Below, piece after piece: positions 1 to 8,586 of a stretch of DNA of 64,000 bases; within the stretch, counting starts at the first letter, position 1; each line of letters begins with the position of its first letter. Source of the stretch: CAWKPF01 sp963851415 (GTDB lineage Bacteria; Acidobacteriota; Thermoanaerobaculia; Multivoradales; Multivoraceae); contig CAWKPF010000002.1 of NCBI GenBank assembly GCA_963851415.1, forward strand, positions 3,658,001 through 3,722,000, written 5' to 3'. Below the pieces are notes generated by a model. It did no database searches. It was not told the DNA's origin and was given only the letters and a program-made list of their open reading frames with translations. The position numbers were made by a program, and so were the translations under genes.

Positions 1-359
1 TGAGCACGGTCGGCAGCACCGCCAATCCGGCGACCAAGTCTTTCACGGTGGAGGCCCGGATCGACAACAGCGACGGCAGCCTGCGCAGCGGGATGATCGC
101 CAGTCTCGACATCCTCCTCTCGAGCCGAGAAGGTCTCGCCGCCCCGGCCGAAGCCCTGATCGAGGTTCGCGACGATCGCGCGACGGTCTTCGAGGCCGTG
201 GACGGTGTGGTGCATCGGCGGGCCGTGACGGTCGGGCGTCGTGTCGACCGCGAAGTCGAGATCCTCGACGGCCTCGACGAGGGCGCTCTCGTCGTCGTGA
301 CTGGCCAGCAACAGCTGAGCGATGGAGACGCGGTCACCGTCTACAGCGAGAGCGACTGA
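1..359 (+). CDS. RND efflux periplasmic adaptor, C-terminal fragment
   Basis: The reading frame is open from base 3 to the TGA at 357-359 and has no start in the window, so this is the last ~118 residues of a gene that begins upstream. The content fits the end of a membrane fusion protein (HlyD/AcrA type). SGMIASLDI and APAEALIEVRDD resemble the beta-barrel domain and the conserved 'P..A' strand, and a membrane-proximal domain follows with GRRVDREVEILDGLDEG and a terminal VVTGQQQLSDGDAV. Such adaptors join an inner-membrane RND pump to a TolC channel. Both partners are encoded next to it, although the pump gene is on the opposite strand and converges on this one. Substrate unknown. Confidence 0.85.
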   Translation, partial: STVGSTANPATKSFTVEARIDNSDGSLRSGMIASLDILLSSREGLAAPAEALIEVRDDRATVFEAVDGVVHRRAVTVGRRVDREVEILDGLDEGALVVVTGQQQLSDGDAVTVYSESD

Positions 360-375
360 GGCTTCGGCGCTTCAG
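356..375. terminator. Small stem-loop between convergent stop codons
   Basis: CTGAGGC (356-362) can pair with GCTTCAG (369-375), including one G-U pair, around a 6-nt loop. It spans the stop codons of the convergent adaptor and RND genes. There is no T-tract, so a bidirectional terminator role is only a possibility. Confidence 0.2.
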
Positions 376-3300
376 GTCGCCTGCTCTTTGCGTAGCAGGC
401 TGTTGCGAATTCGGCGCCAGTTCCTATAGGTACGATGGGCCTCCTTCGGGCGGACCAGCAGGGAGTAGACCACCGGGAGCAGGATCAGGATCAAGATGGT
501 CGCTCCCATCAGACCGAAGATGACAGCACAGGCCAGGGGGGACCAGAAACTGCCGCCGAAAATGGCGAGCGGCGCCAACCCCACCATGGTCGTCAGGCTG
601 GTCAGGACTACGGGACGAAATCGGATCCGGCCGGCTTCGAGGAGGGCCTCGTACATGCGCAAGCCACGCTCGCGCATCAGGTAGTTCGTGAAGTCGGCGA
701 GCACGATCGAGTCGTTGATGATGATGCCGGTCAGACTCACGATGCCGATGAAGGCCATGAACCCGAACGGTTGCCCGGTAACGAACAGGCCGAAAATGGC
801 GCCGATCACTCCAAAGGGGACCGTAAAGAGGATGACGAATGGCTGAACGAAGGAATTGAACTGAATCGCGAGAATGGCGTAGATCAGAAAGATCGAGACC
901 ACCATCGCTCGAGCCAGGGAACCGAACGACTCGTTGCGTTCCTCGTCTTCACCGCCCAGCTCGAGCGTGTAGCCGTCGGGCAGCACGAAGCCCTCCAGAC
1001 GCTCGGCCACCTCGACCGCAGCGTCGCTCGTCAGCCGTCCACGGGTGTCCATGTCGACCGACACCATCCGCTGGCCGTCACGCCTGCCGATGCGCGAGTA
1101 GTCTTCACTCTCCTCGACCGTGGCCACCTCTCGCAGGGCGACCAGGTTGCCGGTGGCTGTCGGTACATAGAGCTCGAGCAGATCGGAGACCTCCGTCACC
1201 GAGCTCGGCGCAAGGCGCACCACGACCGGAACTTCCTCCTTGTCGTCCCGGTAGCGCGTCGCCTCCTGGCCGGTGAGTGCGGCATACACGGAGCTGGCGA
1301 ATCCATAGGAGTCGACTCCCAACCGGCCTGCGGTGGTGCGATCCAGGACCACGTCGAGCCGTGCCAGTGGTGTGCCCAGGGTGTCACGCATGTCCACCAG
1401 ACCCTCGACTCCCTCGAGACGAGCGTACACCTCGGTGGCCAGTCCGGAGAGGGTATCGAGATCGGGGCCCATGACCCGCACCTGGATCGCGGCAGCGGCT
1501 ACCGGTCCCTGGGCGAGAATCTTCGGCTCCACCGTCGCGCCGGCGATTCGAGCGAGCTTCGGTTGAAGCTCGGCTACGACCTGCTCAGTGGACTGATCGA
1601 GGTCGCGGTACAGGTTCACCACCACCTGCGCATAGTCGTTGGTGAGGTTCTCGCGATCTTCGTTGTAGTAGATACGGGGGCTGCCCTTGCCGACGTTGAC
1701 CGTGTAGTCCCGAATCCGCTCATCCTGCTCCAACAGCACCTCGACCTGTCTGGTGATGAGATTCGTCGCTTCGAAACTGGCCGTTCTGGGCAACCGGATG
1801 TTGACCAGAAAGAAGGGCTTCTCGGCATCGGGAAAGAACTGGATTCCCAGGCGAGGAATCGTTGCCACGGCCACGGCGAAGAGAAGAATTGCCGAGGCCA
1901 CGGTGATCGCCCTGTGGCGCAGCGCTCGCTTGACCAGCTCGCTATAGGCCGCCATGAACCTGGTATCGGTCGAGTGTTGGGGGGCAGGAGGTGCTCCCTT
2001 CCACAGTGGATAGCAGAGCAGCGGAATGACGGTGAGCGCGGTGATGAGAGAGCCGAGCAAGGCATAGATGAGGGCTAGCGGCATGTCACGGATGAACAGG
2101 CCGATATCTCCACTCATGAACAGCATCGGGATGAACGCCGCCATGGTCGTCAGGGTCGACGACAGCACGGGGAGCTTGACCTGGTCCACGCCCGTAGTGA
2201 TAGCCAGGAAGAGAGGTACACCCTCTTCGAGATGTCGGCCGATGTTCTCGACCACCACCAGACTGGAATCGACCAACATCCCGAGCGCCAGGACCAGACC
2301 GAAGATCGAGACTTGATTGAGGTCGACACCCGTCGCCTTCATCAGAATGAAGGCGATCAAGATCGAGAGTGGCATCGAGACGGAAACGACTGCGGCCTCG
2401 CGGCGCCCGAGGAAAAGAGAGACCATGATGACCACGATCACGCCCCCGCTGACGGCGTTGCTCGTGAGACTTCCGAGCAGCTGCTTGACTCCTTCGCCAC
2501 GATCGCTGATGACAGCGAGTCGAACTCCCTCCGGCAGCGCAGCTTCGAATCTGTCGACGACCCGGTGAACCTGGCGAGATACCCTGACGGTGTTCGTGTC
2601 GTCCTTCTTGCTCGCCGTGATCAGGACCGCGGGCTGGCCGTTGGTGCGCACCCGGTAGTCGGCATCCTCGAATCCATCGGTGACCGTCGCTACATCACGA
2701 AGGTAGACGAGCCCGGCCTCCGAGCTGCCGATGACCGTGTCACGGATCTCCTGGACGGACTCGAACTCGTTCGGGTTCTTGATCAGGAAGCGCTGCTGGC
2801 CGACATCGAGATCCCCGCCCGGGATTCCCGCATTCTCGGCTGCGAGGATGTCGCGGATTCGCACCAGGGGGATGCGGTACTGCGAGATGCGGTTGTTGTC
2901 GACGTCGATGAGAATCTGTCGCTCGGGCAGACCTTCGATCTCGATGGTCGAAACGAGGTTCACCCCCTTCAGTTCGTCTTCGAGGCGGTCGGCGACCCGC
3001 TCGAGCTCCGTGTAGTCGGAAGTGCCGAAGAGCGAGACGATCACCACAGGAATGTCGGCCGTGTTGAAGGAGAGAATCTCCGGTTCTCTCGCGCCGGGCG
3101 GCAGGGAGCCCGCTTCGTCACTGAGGCGCTCACGGATCCGGTCGATCACTTCGTCCGGTTCCGAGGCGGCCTCGAAGTAGACCTTGATGTGAGACACCCC
3201 TGCCGAGGAGTTCGACGTCATGTACTTGATGTCATCGAGCTCTTCGATACCCTCCTCGAGCGGCCGGCTGACCAGACTCTCGACTTTGTCGGCGGACGCT

Positions 3301-3452
3301 CCGGGGAAGAGCGTGACTACGTGACAACTCCCAGCCTCGAACTCGGGGTCTTCGGTACGTGCCATGGTCAGGTAGACCCAGACTCCGTAGGCCAGGAGCG
3401 CCGCCACCGCGAGGATGAAGACTCGGTAGTAGCGAATCACCGAGGCCGTCAT
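372..3452 (-). CDS. RND-family efflux permease (AcrB/MdtC-like)
   Basis: From the ATG at 3450-3452 the protein is 1026 aa, the usual length for HAE-type RND pumps. The frame is open further upstream to 3617, but that extension is unlike an RND N-terminus. TM1 starts about residue 7 (YYRVFILAVAALLAYGVW), followed by porter domains and TM helices. In TM4 the proton-relay region reads LALGMLVDSSLVVVEN, so one of the two adjacent Asp of AcrB (407/408) is Ser here. In TM10, GIIINDSIVL has Asn where AcrB has Lys940, as in MdtC-like pumps. The protein should be a proton-driven inner-membrane exporter working with the adjacent adaptor and TolC gene. Substrate not inferable. Confidence 0.93.
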   Translation of the reverse strand: MTASVIRYYRVFILAVAALLAYGVWVYLTMARTEDPEFEAGSCHVVTLFPGASADKVESLVSRPLEEGIEELDDIKYMTSNSSAGVSHIKVYFEAASEPDEVIDRIRERLSDEAGSLPPGAREPEILSFNTADIPVVIVSLFGTSDYTELERVADRLEDELKGVNLVSTIEIEGLPERQILIDVDNNRISQYRIPLVRIRDILAAENAGIPGGDLDVGQQRFLIKNPNEFESVQEIRDTVIGSSEAGLVYLRDVATVTDGFEDADYRVRTNGQPAVLITASKKDDTNTVRVSRQVHRVVDRFEAALPEGVRLAVISDRGEGVKQLLGSLTSNAVSGGVIVVIMVSLFLGRREAAVVSVSMPLSILIAFILMKATGVDLNQVSIFGLVLALGMLVDSSLVVVENIGRHLEEGVPLFLAITTGVDQVKLPVLSSTLTTMAAFIPMLFMSGDIGLFIRDMPLALIYALLGSLITALTVIPLLCYPLWKGAPPAPQHSTDTRFMAAYSELVKRALRHRAITVASAILLFAVAVATIPRLGIQFFPDAEKPFFLVNIRLPRTASFEATNLITRQVEVLLEQDERIRDYTVNVGKGSPRIYYNEDRENLTNDYAQVVVNLYRDLDQSTEQVVAELQPKLARIAGATVEPKILAQGPVAAAAIQVRVMGPDLDTLSGLATEVYARLEGVEGLVDMRDTLGTPLARLDVVLDRTTAGRLGVDSYGFASSVYAALTGQEATRYRDDKEEVPVVVRLAPSSVTEVSDLLELYVPTATGNLVALREVATVEESEDYSRIGRRDGQRMVSVDMDTRGRLTSDAAVEVAERLEGFVLPDGYTLELGGEDEERNESFGSLARAMVVSIFLIYAILAIQFNSFVQPFVILFTVPFGVIGAIFGLFVTGQPFGFMAFIGIVSLTGIIINDSIVLADFTNYLMRERGLRMYEALLEAGRIRFRPVVLTSLTTMVGLAPLAIFGGSFWSPLACAVIFGLMGATILILILLPVVYSLLVRPKEAHRTYRNWRRIRNSLLRKEQAT

Positions 3453-3593
3453 CCCTCGGGGAGGGGAGGAGCTATCTGTGGAATCGTCGATCTTCGCCGC
3501 GTTCGACGAGATCACGACTGTCTGATCGAGTGGCGCTGGACCCGAGCCATCCTCAGACACGATCGAATACCACCTGTTCACCCGGCAGTCTTT

Positions 3594-3620
3594 TTGGCAT
3601 GATGTGCACAAGAGCATAAC
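3594..3620 (+). promoter_or_regulatory. Possible promoter for the tolC gene
   Basis: TTGGCA (3594-3599) and CATAAC (3615-3620) resemble -35 and -10 boxes, but the spacer is only 15 nt. It lies in the 241-nt divergent gap between the RND and TolC genes, about 75 nt before the TolC start. Weak call. Confidence 0.22.
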
Positions 3621-3693
3621 AGCAAGTCATTCGGTGTTGATCGGTTCGGAGGCTCTTCGAGACACCGCCTTCGGATCGAAGAAGGAGGAAACC

Positions 3694-5004
3694 GTGTCGC
3701 CCATGCACTCCAGGTTGCTCACGCTGCTCTTGGTCGTAACCGCTCCGGCGGTTGCTGCCCACTCGCAGGGCATGACCCTGGCGCAGGCGGTCGCCGAGGC
3801 GAAGTCTCAGAGCTTCGTGATTCGAGCCTCGACGTTCGGAGTCGAGGCTTCCGAGTCGGCAACACTCGCCGCCCGTGCCGACTATCTCCCGACCCTCAGC
3901 CTGCTCGGCAGTGCCAGTCGCTACGACGGCGACATCCTCTACAACCGATTTGTCGGCCCTCCTGGGCTCGAAGCTCCTGCGATTCCCGCAGCTCCCTTCG
4001 ACACGACAGCGAGTGGCCTGCTCACGCTCAGCCAGGTTCTGTACGCCGGGGGTGGCATCGGCGCCCGAGTCGACGCTCAGCGAACCCAGACGGAGATGGC
4101 TCGAGATGAGCTGGAGTCGCGCACCAACCAGCTCGGTTTCGACGTCACGAAGGCTTTCTACGATGTGCTGTTGGCGGAGCGAGCGCTGGACGTCGCGCGC
4201 AGCAGCATCGAGCGCTCGCAACAGAACCTGACGGAGGTTCGCGGGCGGCGCGCAGAGGACGAGGCGCTCGAGGTCGATCTACTCGGCGCCGAGAGCCGGC
4301 TGGCCGCCGACCAATACGAGCTGATCAAGGCTCAGAACCGGCTCGAGCTCGCCCACCGAGCCTTCAACCACCGACTGGCGAGAGAGGCCAGCACCCCCGT
4401 GCAACTCTCCGGAGACCTGGCCGACGCTGCGGTGTCGCTCGATCAGAGCGGCGTCAACGAGCGAGCTCTCGCCAACAGTCATCAGATCCACCAAGCGGAG
4501 CTGGCCGTCGAGCTCGCCGACTCGATGCTCAGGGGAGCCAAGTCACACTTCAAGCCGAAACTACAGCTGCGCGCCTTCTACTCGTACCTCGACAACGAGA
4601 TGTTCTTCAACGGCTCCTATTGGGGGGGCAGCATAGGCTTCTCCATTCCCTTCTTCCAGGATGTCCGAGCCGGGAAGGGAGCTGCGGCCGAAGCCAAGGC
4701 TCGCAGGGCGCTCGAAGAGAGCAGGCTCGCCGAAGCCCGCTCAGGTGTCTCGATCCAGATCGAGCGCAGCCTTCAGGCCGTCGAGGAGGCCGAAACCGCG
4801 GTAGAGCTCGCCATCAAGACGCTCGAGTACCATCGCGAGAGATATCGTGTCGGCAATGTCGCGTTCCGCGAGCAGCTGGCAACGTTCAGCGATCTGCTCG
4901 AGGACCACGCCTCGCTCCGTCAAGCCGAGCTCGACGTCCTGACAGCGATGCACCAGGCCCGGCTCGCCGAAGCGGAGGTCATCCGCCTGATCGGAGGCGT
5001 GTGA
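3694..5004 (+). CDS. TolC-family outer-membrane efflux channel
   Basis: 436 aa. AAGGAGG at 3682-3688 sits 5 nt before GTG 3694, which decides the start; the ATG at 3703 would be too distant. An export signal (RLLTLLLVVTAPAVA) is followed by MTLAQAVAEAKSQ, the typical opening of OEP/TolC repeats. Two alpha-helical hairpin/OEP repeats follow, with Ala/Glu-rich helices and predicted beta strands such as LYNRFVGPPG and YWGGSIGFSIPFF. It should form the trimeric outer-membrane duct for the RND pump encoded divergently. The gene is followed 31 nt later by the GMC-companion gene on the same strand, so read-through into the lipid operon is possible. Confidence 0.92.
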   Translation: MSPMHSRLLTLLLVVTAPAVAAHSQGMTLAQAVAEAKSQSFVIRASTFGVEASESATLAARADYLPTLSLLGSASRYDGDILYNRFVGPPGLEAPAIPAAPFDTTASGLLTLSQVLYAGGGIGARVDAQRTQTEMARDELESRTNQLGFDVTKAFYDVLLAERALDVARSSIERSQQNLTEVRGRRAEDEALEVDLLGAESRLAADQYELIKAQNRLELAHRAFNHRLAREASTPVQLSGDLADAAVSLDQSGVNERALANSHQIHQAELAVELADSMLRGAKSHFKPKLQLRAFYSYLDNEMFFNGSYWGGSIGFSIPFFQDVRAGKGAAAEAKARRALEESRLAEARSGVSIQIERSLQAVEEAETAVELAIKTLEYHRERYRVGNVAFREQLATFSDLLEDHASLRQAELDVLTAMHQARLAEAEVIRLIGGV

Positions 5005-5035
5005 AGCCGAACGCCCTCGAGTCCCACTTTTTCTG

Positions 5036-5707
5036 ATGTCCAAGCCCAAAGCCTCAGGAGGTCTCACCTTCGCGGAATCGATGCGCGGATGGTTCGCGCT
5101 CGACGAGACCGATCCGGTCGCCGGTTCGGCCCGAGGCCGCGAAGCCGCAAACGAGCTGGTGCTCGACGTGCGAATCAACATCGAAGATCTCCCTGCTTTT
5201 CTGGCCGACCCGCAGCACCGTGGGGGGCTGCAAGGCAGTGTCTGGCTCGAGTCCTTCGGCGGGGTTCTTGCCGGGAGCCAGGGAGTCTTCCAGCTCTTTG
5301 CACCCGGTGGAGAGGAAGCCTCGAAGCTCATGGTCTACGAGCTGGCCTTGCAGCGCGGAGGCGAGGACTACTACTTCGCCGGGAGAAAGCGCATCACTCC
5401 GGGGAACGTTCTCAGCCTCTGGCCGGAAACGACGACGCTCTATTCCACCATCCATCGCGGATCGAGCTCCGAAGCCGAGGTGATGGGCGCAGGAATACTG
5501 CGGCTCGGAGTGCCCCAACTGCTCAGGATGTTGACCGCATTTCGCCCACTGTCTTCTGGCCTGCTCCAAGCTCCAGCCAACATGGCACGATTCGGCACCT
5601 TCTTCACGAAGGAGCTCTGGCGCTCCTACGTGCTCTCGCAGGCGAGCACCGATCGGGCCACCAAAGTGGCCCACGGAGCCAAAGGCGAGCCCCGGAGCGA
5701 GCGATGA
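5036..5707 (+). CDS. GMC-oxidoreductase companion protein
   Basis: 223 aa, no signal peptide, predicted beta-rich. GLTFAESMRGWFAL and LDVRINIEDLPAFLADPQHRG resemble, from memory, an accessory domain that occurs fused to cholesterol-oxidase-like GMC enzymes in some actinobacterial and proteobacterial polypeptides. Here it is a separate gene and its stop overlaps the start of the GMC gene (ATGA). The C-terminal third (LRLGVPQLLRMLTAFRPL) may be an amphipathic, lipid- or partner-binding helix. No catalytic motif is visible. A structural or substrate-presenting role for the GMC enzyme is inferred from coupling alone. Confidence 0.6.
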   Translation: MSKPKASGGLTFAESMRGWFALDETDPVAGSARGREAANELVLDVRINIEDLPAFLADPQHRGGLQGSVWLESFGGVLAGSQGVFQLFAPGGEEASKLMVYELALQRGGEDYYFAGRKRITPGNVLSLWPETTTLYSTIHRGSSSEAEVMGAGILRLGVPQLLRMLTAFRPLSSGLLQAPANMARFGTFFTKELWRSYVLSQASTDRATKVAHGAKGEPRSER

Positions 5708-7278
5708 GTCGCTTCGACGTCATCGTCATCGGAAGCGGTTTCGGTGGGGCGATCACCGCATGCAGGCTCGCCGAGAAGGGCATGAAGGTTCTGGTTCTCG
5801 AGCGCGGACGACGCTGGACTCCCGAGACCTATCCGCGCAAGCCGGAGGACGACTGGATCTGGGACAACAAGCGGCCCCACAAGAGCAACGGCTGGGTCGA
5901 CTATCGGTTCAGCATGGGTGTGTGTACCGTCCAAGGAGCAGGTGTGGGCGGCGGCTCGCTGATCTACGCCAATGTCTGCATCGACCCGAAGGAGGAACTG
6001 TTCGACCACGGCTGGCCGAGAGAGCTGACCTTCGAGGAGCTACGCCCCTACCTGCGCAAGGTCGAAGAGAAGCTCCGCCCGGTGCCGATACCTCCCGAGC
6101 AGAGCAGCCGCCGGTTCCAGGTCATGAAGGAGGGTGCCGAGTCGATCGGCCTCGGCGAGCGCTTCCGACCCGTGCCGCTGGCGATCACTTTCGACGAGGC
6201 GTGGCGGGACGAGGGGGGGCCGGAACCGCACGAGGAGAGTCGCTCCGTCCCGTGGGTCAACGCTCAGGGGCTGACACAGGGTACGTGCGTTCACTGCGGA
6301 AACTGCTGTGCCGGCTGTCGGGTCAGCGCCAAGAACACTCTCGACCTCAACTACCTGCCGATCGCGGAAGCGAACGGAGCCGAGATCCGTCCCTTGCATG
6401 TCGTGCGTACCATCGAACCGGCCGACGGCGGGTACCGGGTGAGTTTCGATCGGATCGTCGATGGCAAGCTGGTCCCGGGCGCCGAACTGGCCGATCGCGT
6501 CGTGCTCGCGGCAGGATCCATGGGCTCCACCGAGCTTCTCTTGCGCTGCCGCGATGAATACAAGACCCTTCCCCGAGTCAGCCCCAGCCTGGGTTATCAC
6601 TGGTGCTCCAACGGGGACTTCGTCACCCTCTCGTTTCACGATCGCGAGATCTTCCCCAACCGAGGGCCGACCATCGATGCTGCCATCGACCTTCTCGACG
6701 CCCCCAAGGATCGCGAGCAGGTTTTCGTCGAGAACGGGGGGGTCCCCGACATCTTCCGCGAGCACATGCTCTCTTTCCATGTGAGAACGCTGAAGAACCT
6801 CGGACTGTACGCCCTGGCTCTCGGGCTGACCCGAGTCGTGACGATGAAGGGGAATCCGGAGGGCATGATGGTCTGGTTTGGCCAGGCAGCCGACTCCGCG
6901 AATGGTCGCCTCCACCTCTATCGCAAACCCTGGGCGCCGTGGAAGAGGGCGCTCGGCGTCACCTTCGATCACCAGTTGGGGAGAAGAGCCGTGGAGGAGA
7001 TGATCGGTCTTCACCGGCGGCTGGCCGACGCCACCAAGGGTAAGATCCTGATCCCACCGTCCTGGACGGCCTTCCGGAAGCTCACCACTCCCCATCCACT
7101 GGGCGGTTGCGGGATGGGAAGCAGAATCCAGGACGGGGTTGTCGATCACAAGGGTGAAGTCTTCGGGTACCCGAAGTTGTACGTTGCCGACGGGGCGATC
7201 ATTCCCAAAGCGATCGGATTGAACCCGTCAAAGACCATTGCCGCACTCGCCGAGCGGATCGCCCACTTGATGAACTGA
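5704..7278 (+). CDS. GMC-type flavoprotein oxidoreductase, cholesterol-oxidase-like
   Basis: 524 aa. The N-terminus carries the FAD dinucleotide fold VIVIGSGFGGAITACRLAE (Gly10, Gly12, Gly15) and then AGVGGGSLIYAN, as in cholesterol oxidase and related GMC enzymes. The C-terminus has HPLGGCGMG, YVADGAIIP and GLNPSKTIAALAE, which supply FAD contacts. A dense Cys block, TCVHCGNCCAGC (Cys195, 198, 201, 202, 205), lies mid-protein. Related bacterial GMC proteins carry a similar block, and its spacing could hold an Fe-S cluster. The likely reaction is oxidation of an alcohol on a hydrophobic, sterol- or long-chain-like substrate. ATG 5704 overlaps the upstream stop by 4 nt. Confidence 0.88.
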   Translation: MSRFDVIVIGSGFGGAITACRLAEKGMKVLVLERGRRWTPETYPRKPEDDWIWDNKRPHKSNGWVDYRFSMGVCTVQGAGVGGGSLIYANVCIDPKEELFDHGWPRELTFEELRPYLRKVEEKLRPVPIPPEQSSRRFQVMKEGAESIGLGERFRPVPLAITFDEAWRDEGGPEPHEESRSVPWVNAQGLTQGTCVHCGNCCAGCRVSAKNTLDLNYLPIAEANGAEIRPLHVVRTIEPADGGYRVSFDRIVDGKLVPGAELADRVVLAAGSMGSTELLLRCRDEYKTLPRVSPSLGYHWCSNGDFVTLSFHDREIFPNRGPTIDAAIDLLDAPKDREQVFVENGGVPDIFREHMLSFHVRTLKNLGLYALALGLTRVVTMKGNPEGMMVWFGQAADSANGRLHLYRKPWAPWKRALGVTFDHQLGRRAVEEMIGLHRRLADATKGKILIPPSWTAFRKLTTPHPLGGCGMGSRIQDGVVDHKGEVFGYPKLYVADGAIIPKAIGLNPSKTIAALAERIAHLMN

Positions 7279-7291
7279 TCGGAATAGGACC

Positions 7292-7840
7292 GTGTCTACC
7301 GAAGGACGAGATACCAAGAACCGCGGGTCCCTCAGCTTCGAGCTCTCCCTCGCAGACGGAGAGATCATCGTCCGCGAGGGAGGGCGCGATCGTGACATGT
7401 TCATCATCCAGGAGGGCGCGGTCACGATCAGCCGGACCGTCGGAGACAAAGAGTTGATCCTCGCGACTCTCGAGCGGGGCAGCTTCTTCGGCGAGATGTC
7501 GTTGCTCGAAGGACTGCCCCGCTCCGCGACGGCCCGGGCCAAGGGGCCGACGAAGCTGCTCGTGCTGAGACGCGGAGCACTGCTGTTCAAAATCCGGCGA
7601 GACCCGACCTTCGCTCTCGAGATGCTCCACACCATGAGCCGGCGCCTGCGATATCTGGATGAAAGGATCACGCAGCTGGTTGCGGCGGGAGACGTGCCTT
7701 CCAGCGAGATGAAAGATGCCATCGCGGACTCCGAGATCGACGCGCTCAAGGACCAGACGGGAAGCGTCGCCCCGGAGAAGATGAGAGCGCTGTTGGCCGA
7801 GGCCAACGCTGCCGCGAGGCCCACGGAGCCCGAGAGTTGA
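7292..7840 (+). CDS. Cyclic-nucleotide-binding domain protein
   Basis: 182 aa from GTG 7292. One CNB/cAMP-CAP fold covers about residues 20-120. DMFIIQEGAVTISR is a beta-roll strand, and GSFFGEMSLLEGLPRSATARA matches the phosphate-binding cassette (GE.SLL...R.A.A), including the Arg that contacts the cyclic phosphate. A helical tail (LRYLDERITQLVAAG) follows and no DNA-binding HTH is seen. It is probably a small cNMP-responsive regulator or partner of operon enzymes. It lies inside the GMC-metallophosphoesterase-hydrolase run and overlaps the next start by 4 nt. Confidence 0.85.
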   Translation: MSTEGRDTKNRGSLSFELSLADGEIIVREGGRDRDMFIIQEGAVTISRTVGDKELILATLERGSFFGEMSLLEGLPRSATARAKGPTKLLVLRRGALLFKIRRDPTFALEMLHTMSRRLRYLDERITQLVAAGDVPSSEMKDAIADSEIDALKDQTGSVAPEKMRALLAEANAAARPTEPES

Positions 7841-8586
7841 GGCTCAACATTGCCGAAGACCGTCTCCTGGTGGTCTCGGACATTCACCTCGGCAACTCGT
7901 TCTTTCGGGCGGACCGCCAACTTCGAAGGTTCTTCGACTACGTGGCGGACGAGGGATTTCATCTGTGTATCAATGGTGACGGGGTCGACCTTCTGCAGAC
8001 GTCGCTGCTTCGAATGACTCGCCAACTCTCGAGGACGCTCGAGCCACTCGAGCGTATCGTTCGACGCGGCTGCCGGATCTACTACACGATCGGCAACCAC
8101 GACATCGTTCTGGAGCATTTCATCGACGATTTCAGCATCCTTCAGGTGGCTCCCTTCCTCAATCTCACCTCGGGCGACAAGCGAATCCGGATCGAGCACG
8201 GTCACCTGTATGACCCGGTTTTTTCCAAGAATCCCCAGCTCTACTTCTGGATCACGCGGGTGGGAGGCATGTTTCTCAATATCCACCCGGGTCTCTACCA
8301 CTTTCACACCGGCTGGAAACGAATGGCCAAACTCTGGCGAAAGAGTTCCGAGGCTCCGAGCGAGGACGCCATCGGCATCAAGGGAGAATCGCCATACTTC
8401 TTGCAGGCCGTGCAAGAGCTCTGGGAGCGCGGATTCGACACCGTGGTGTTCGGACATACTCATCTGCAAGGCCAGGTGAGCAATGAGAACAACAAGACCT
8501 ACTACAACACCGGTAGCTGGTTCCGCCGCCCCCACTACCTCAAGATCGAGCACGGCAACATCGAACTGCTGGAGTGGATGGATTGA
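7837..8586 (+). CDS. Calcineurin-like metallophosphoesterase (LpxH-like)
   Basis: 249 aa from TTG 7837, which overlaps the preceding stop (TTGA). All five metal-site motifs are visible: SDIHLGN (Asp15, His17), NGDGVDL, GNHD, HGH and a final GHTH. Ordering and length resemble UDP-2,3-diacylglucosamine diphosphatase LpxH and other class III phosphoesterases, but the sequence is not close enough to assign LpxH itself. It should hydrolyse a phosphomonoester or pyrophosphate in the cytoplasm. Given the neighbours, a lipid-linked or cyclic-nucleotide substrate is possible. The phosphodiesterase/CNB pairing with the preceding gene is suggestive but untested. Confidence 0.87.
   Translation: MRLNIAEDRLLVVSDIHLGNSFFRADRQLRRFFDYVADEGFHLCINGDGVDLLQTSLLRMTRQLSRTLEPLERIVRRGCRIYYTIGNHDIVLEHFIDDFSILQVAPFLNLTSGDKRIRIEHGHLYDPVFSKNPQLYFWITRVGGMFLNIHPGLYHFHTGWKRMAKLWRKSSEAPSEDAIGIKGESPYFLQAVQELWERGFDTVVFGHTHLQGQVSNENNKTYYNTGSWFRRPHYLKIEHGNIELLEWMD

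Noticed and set aside
435..3602. Long + strand open frames opposite the RND permease gene
   Set aside because: They mirror the codon pattern of the high-G+C RND gene and encode low-complexity, non-family protein; shadows.
3453..3617. In-frame N-terminal extension of the RND permease to 3617
   Set aside because: The 55 residues lack RND features, and 3452 gives the usual pump length with TM1 near residue 7.
5089..5703. Upstream in-frame extension of the GMC gene
   Set aside because: It overlaps the companion gene completely; the FAD motif and the ATGA overlap place the start at 5704.
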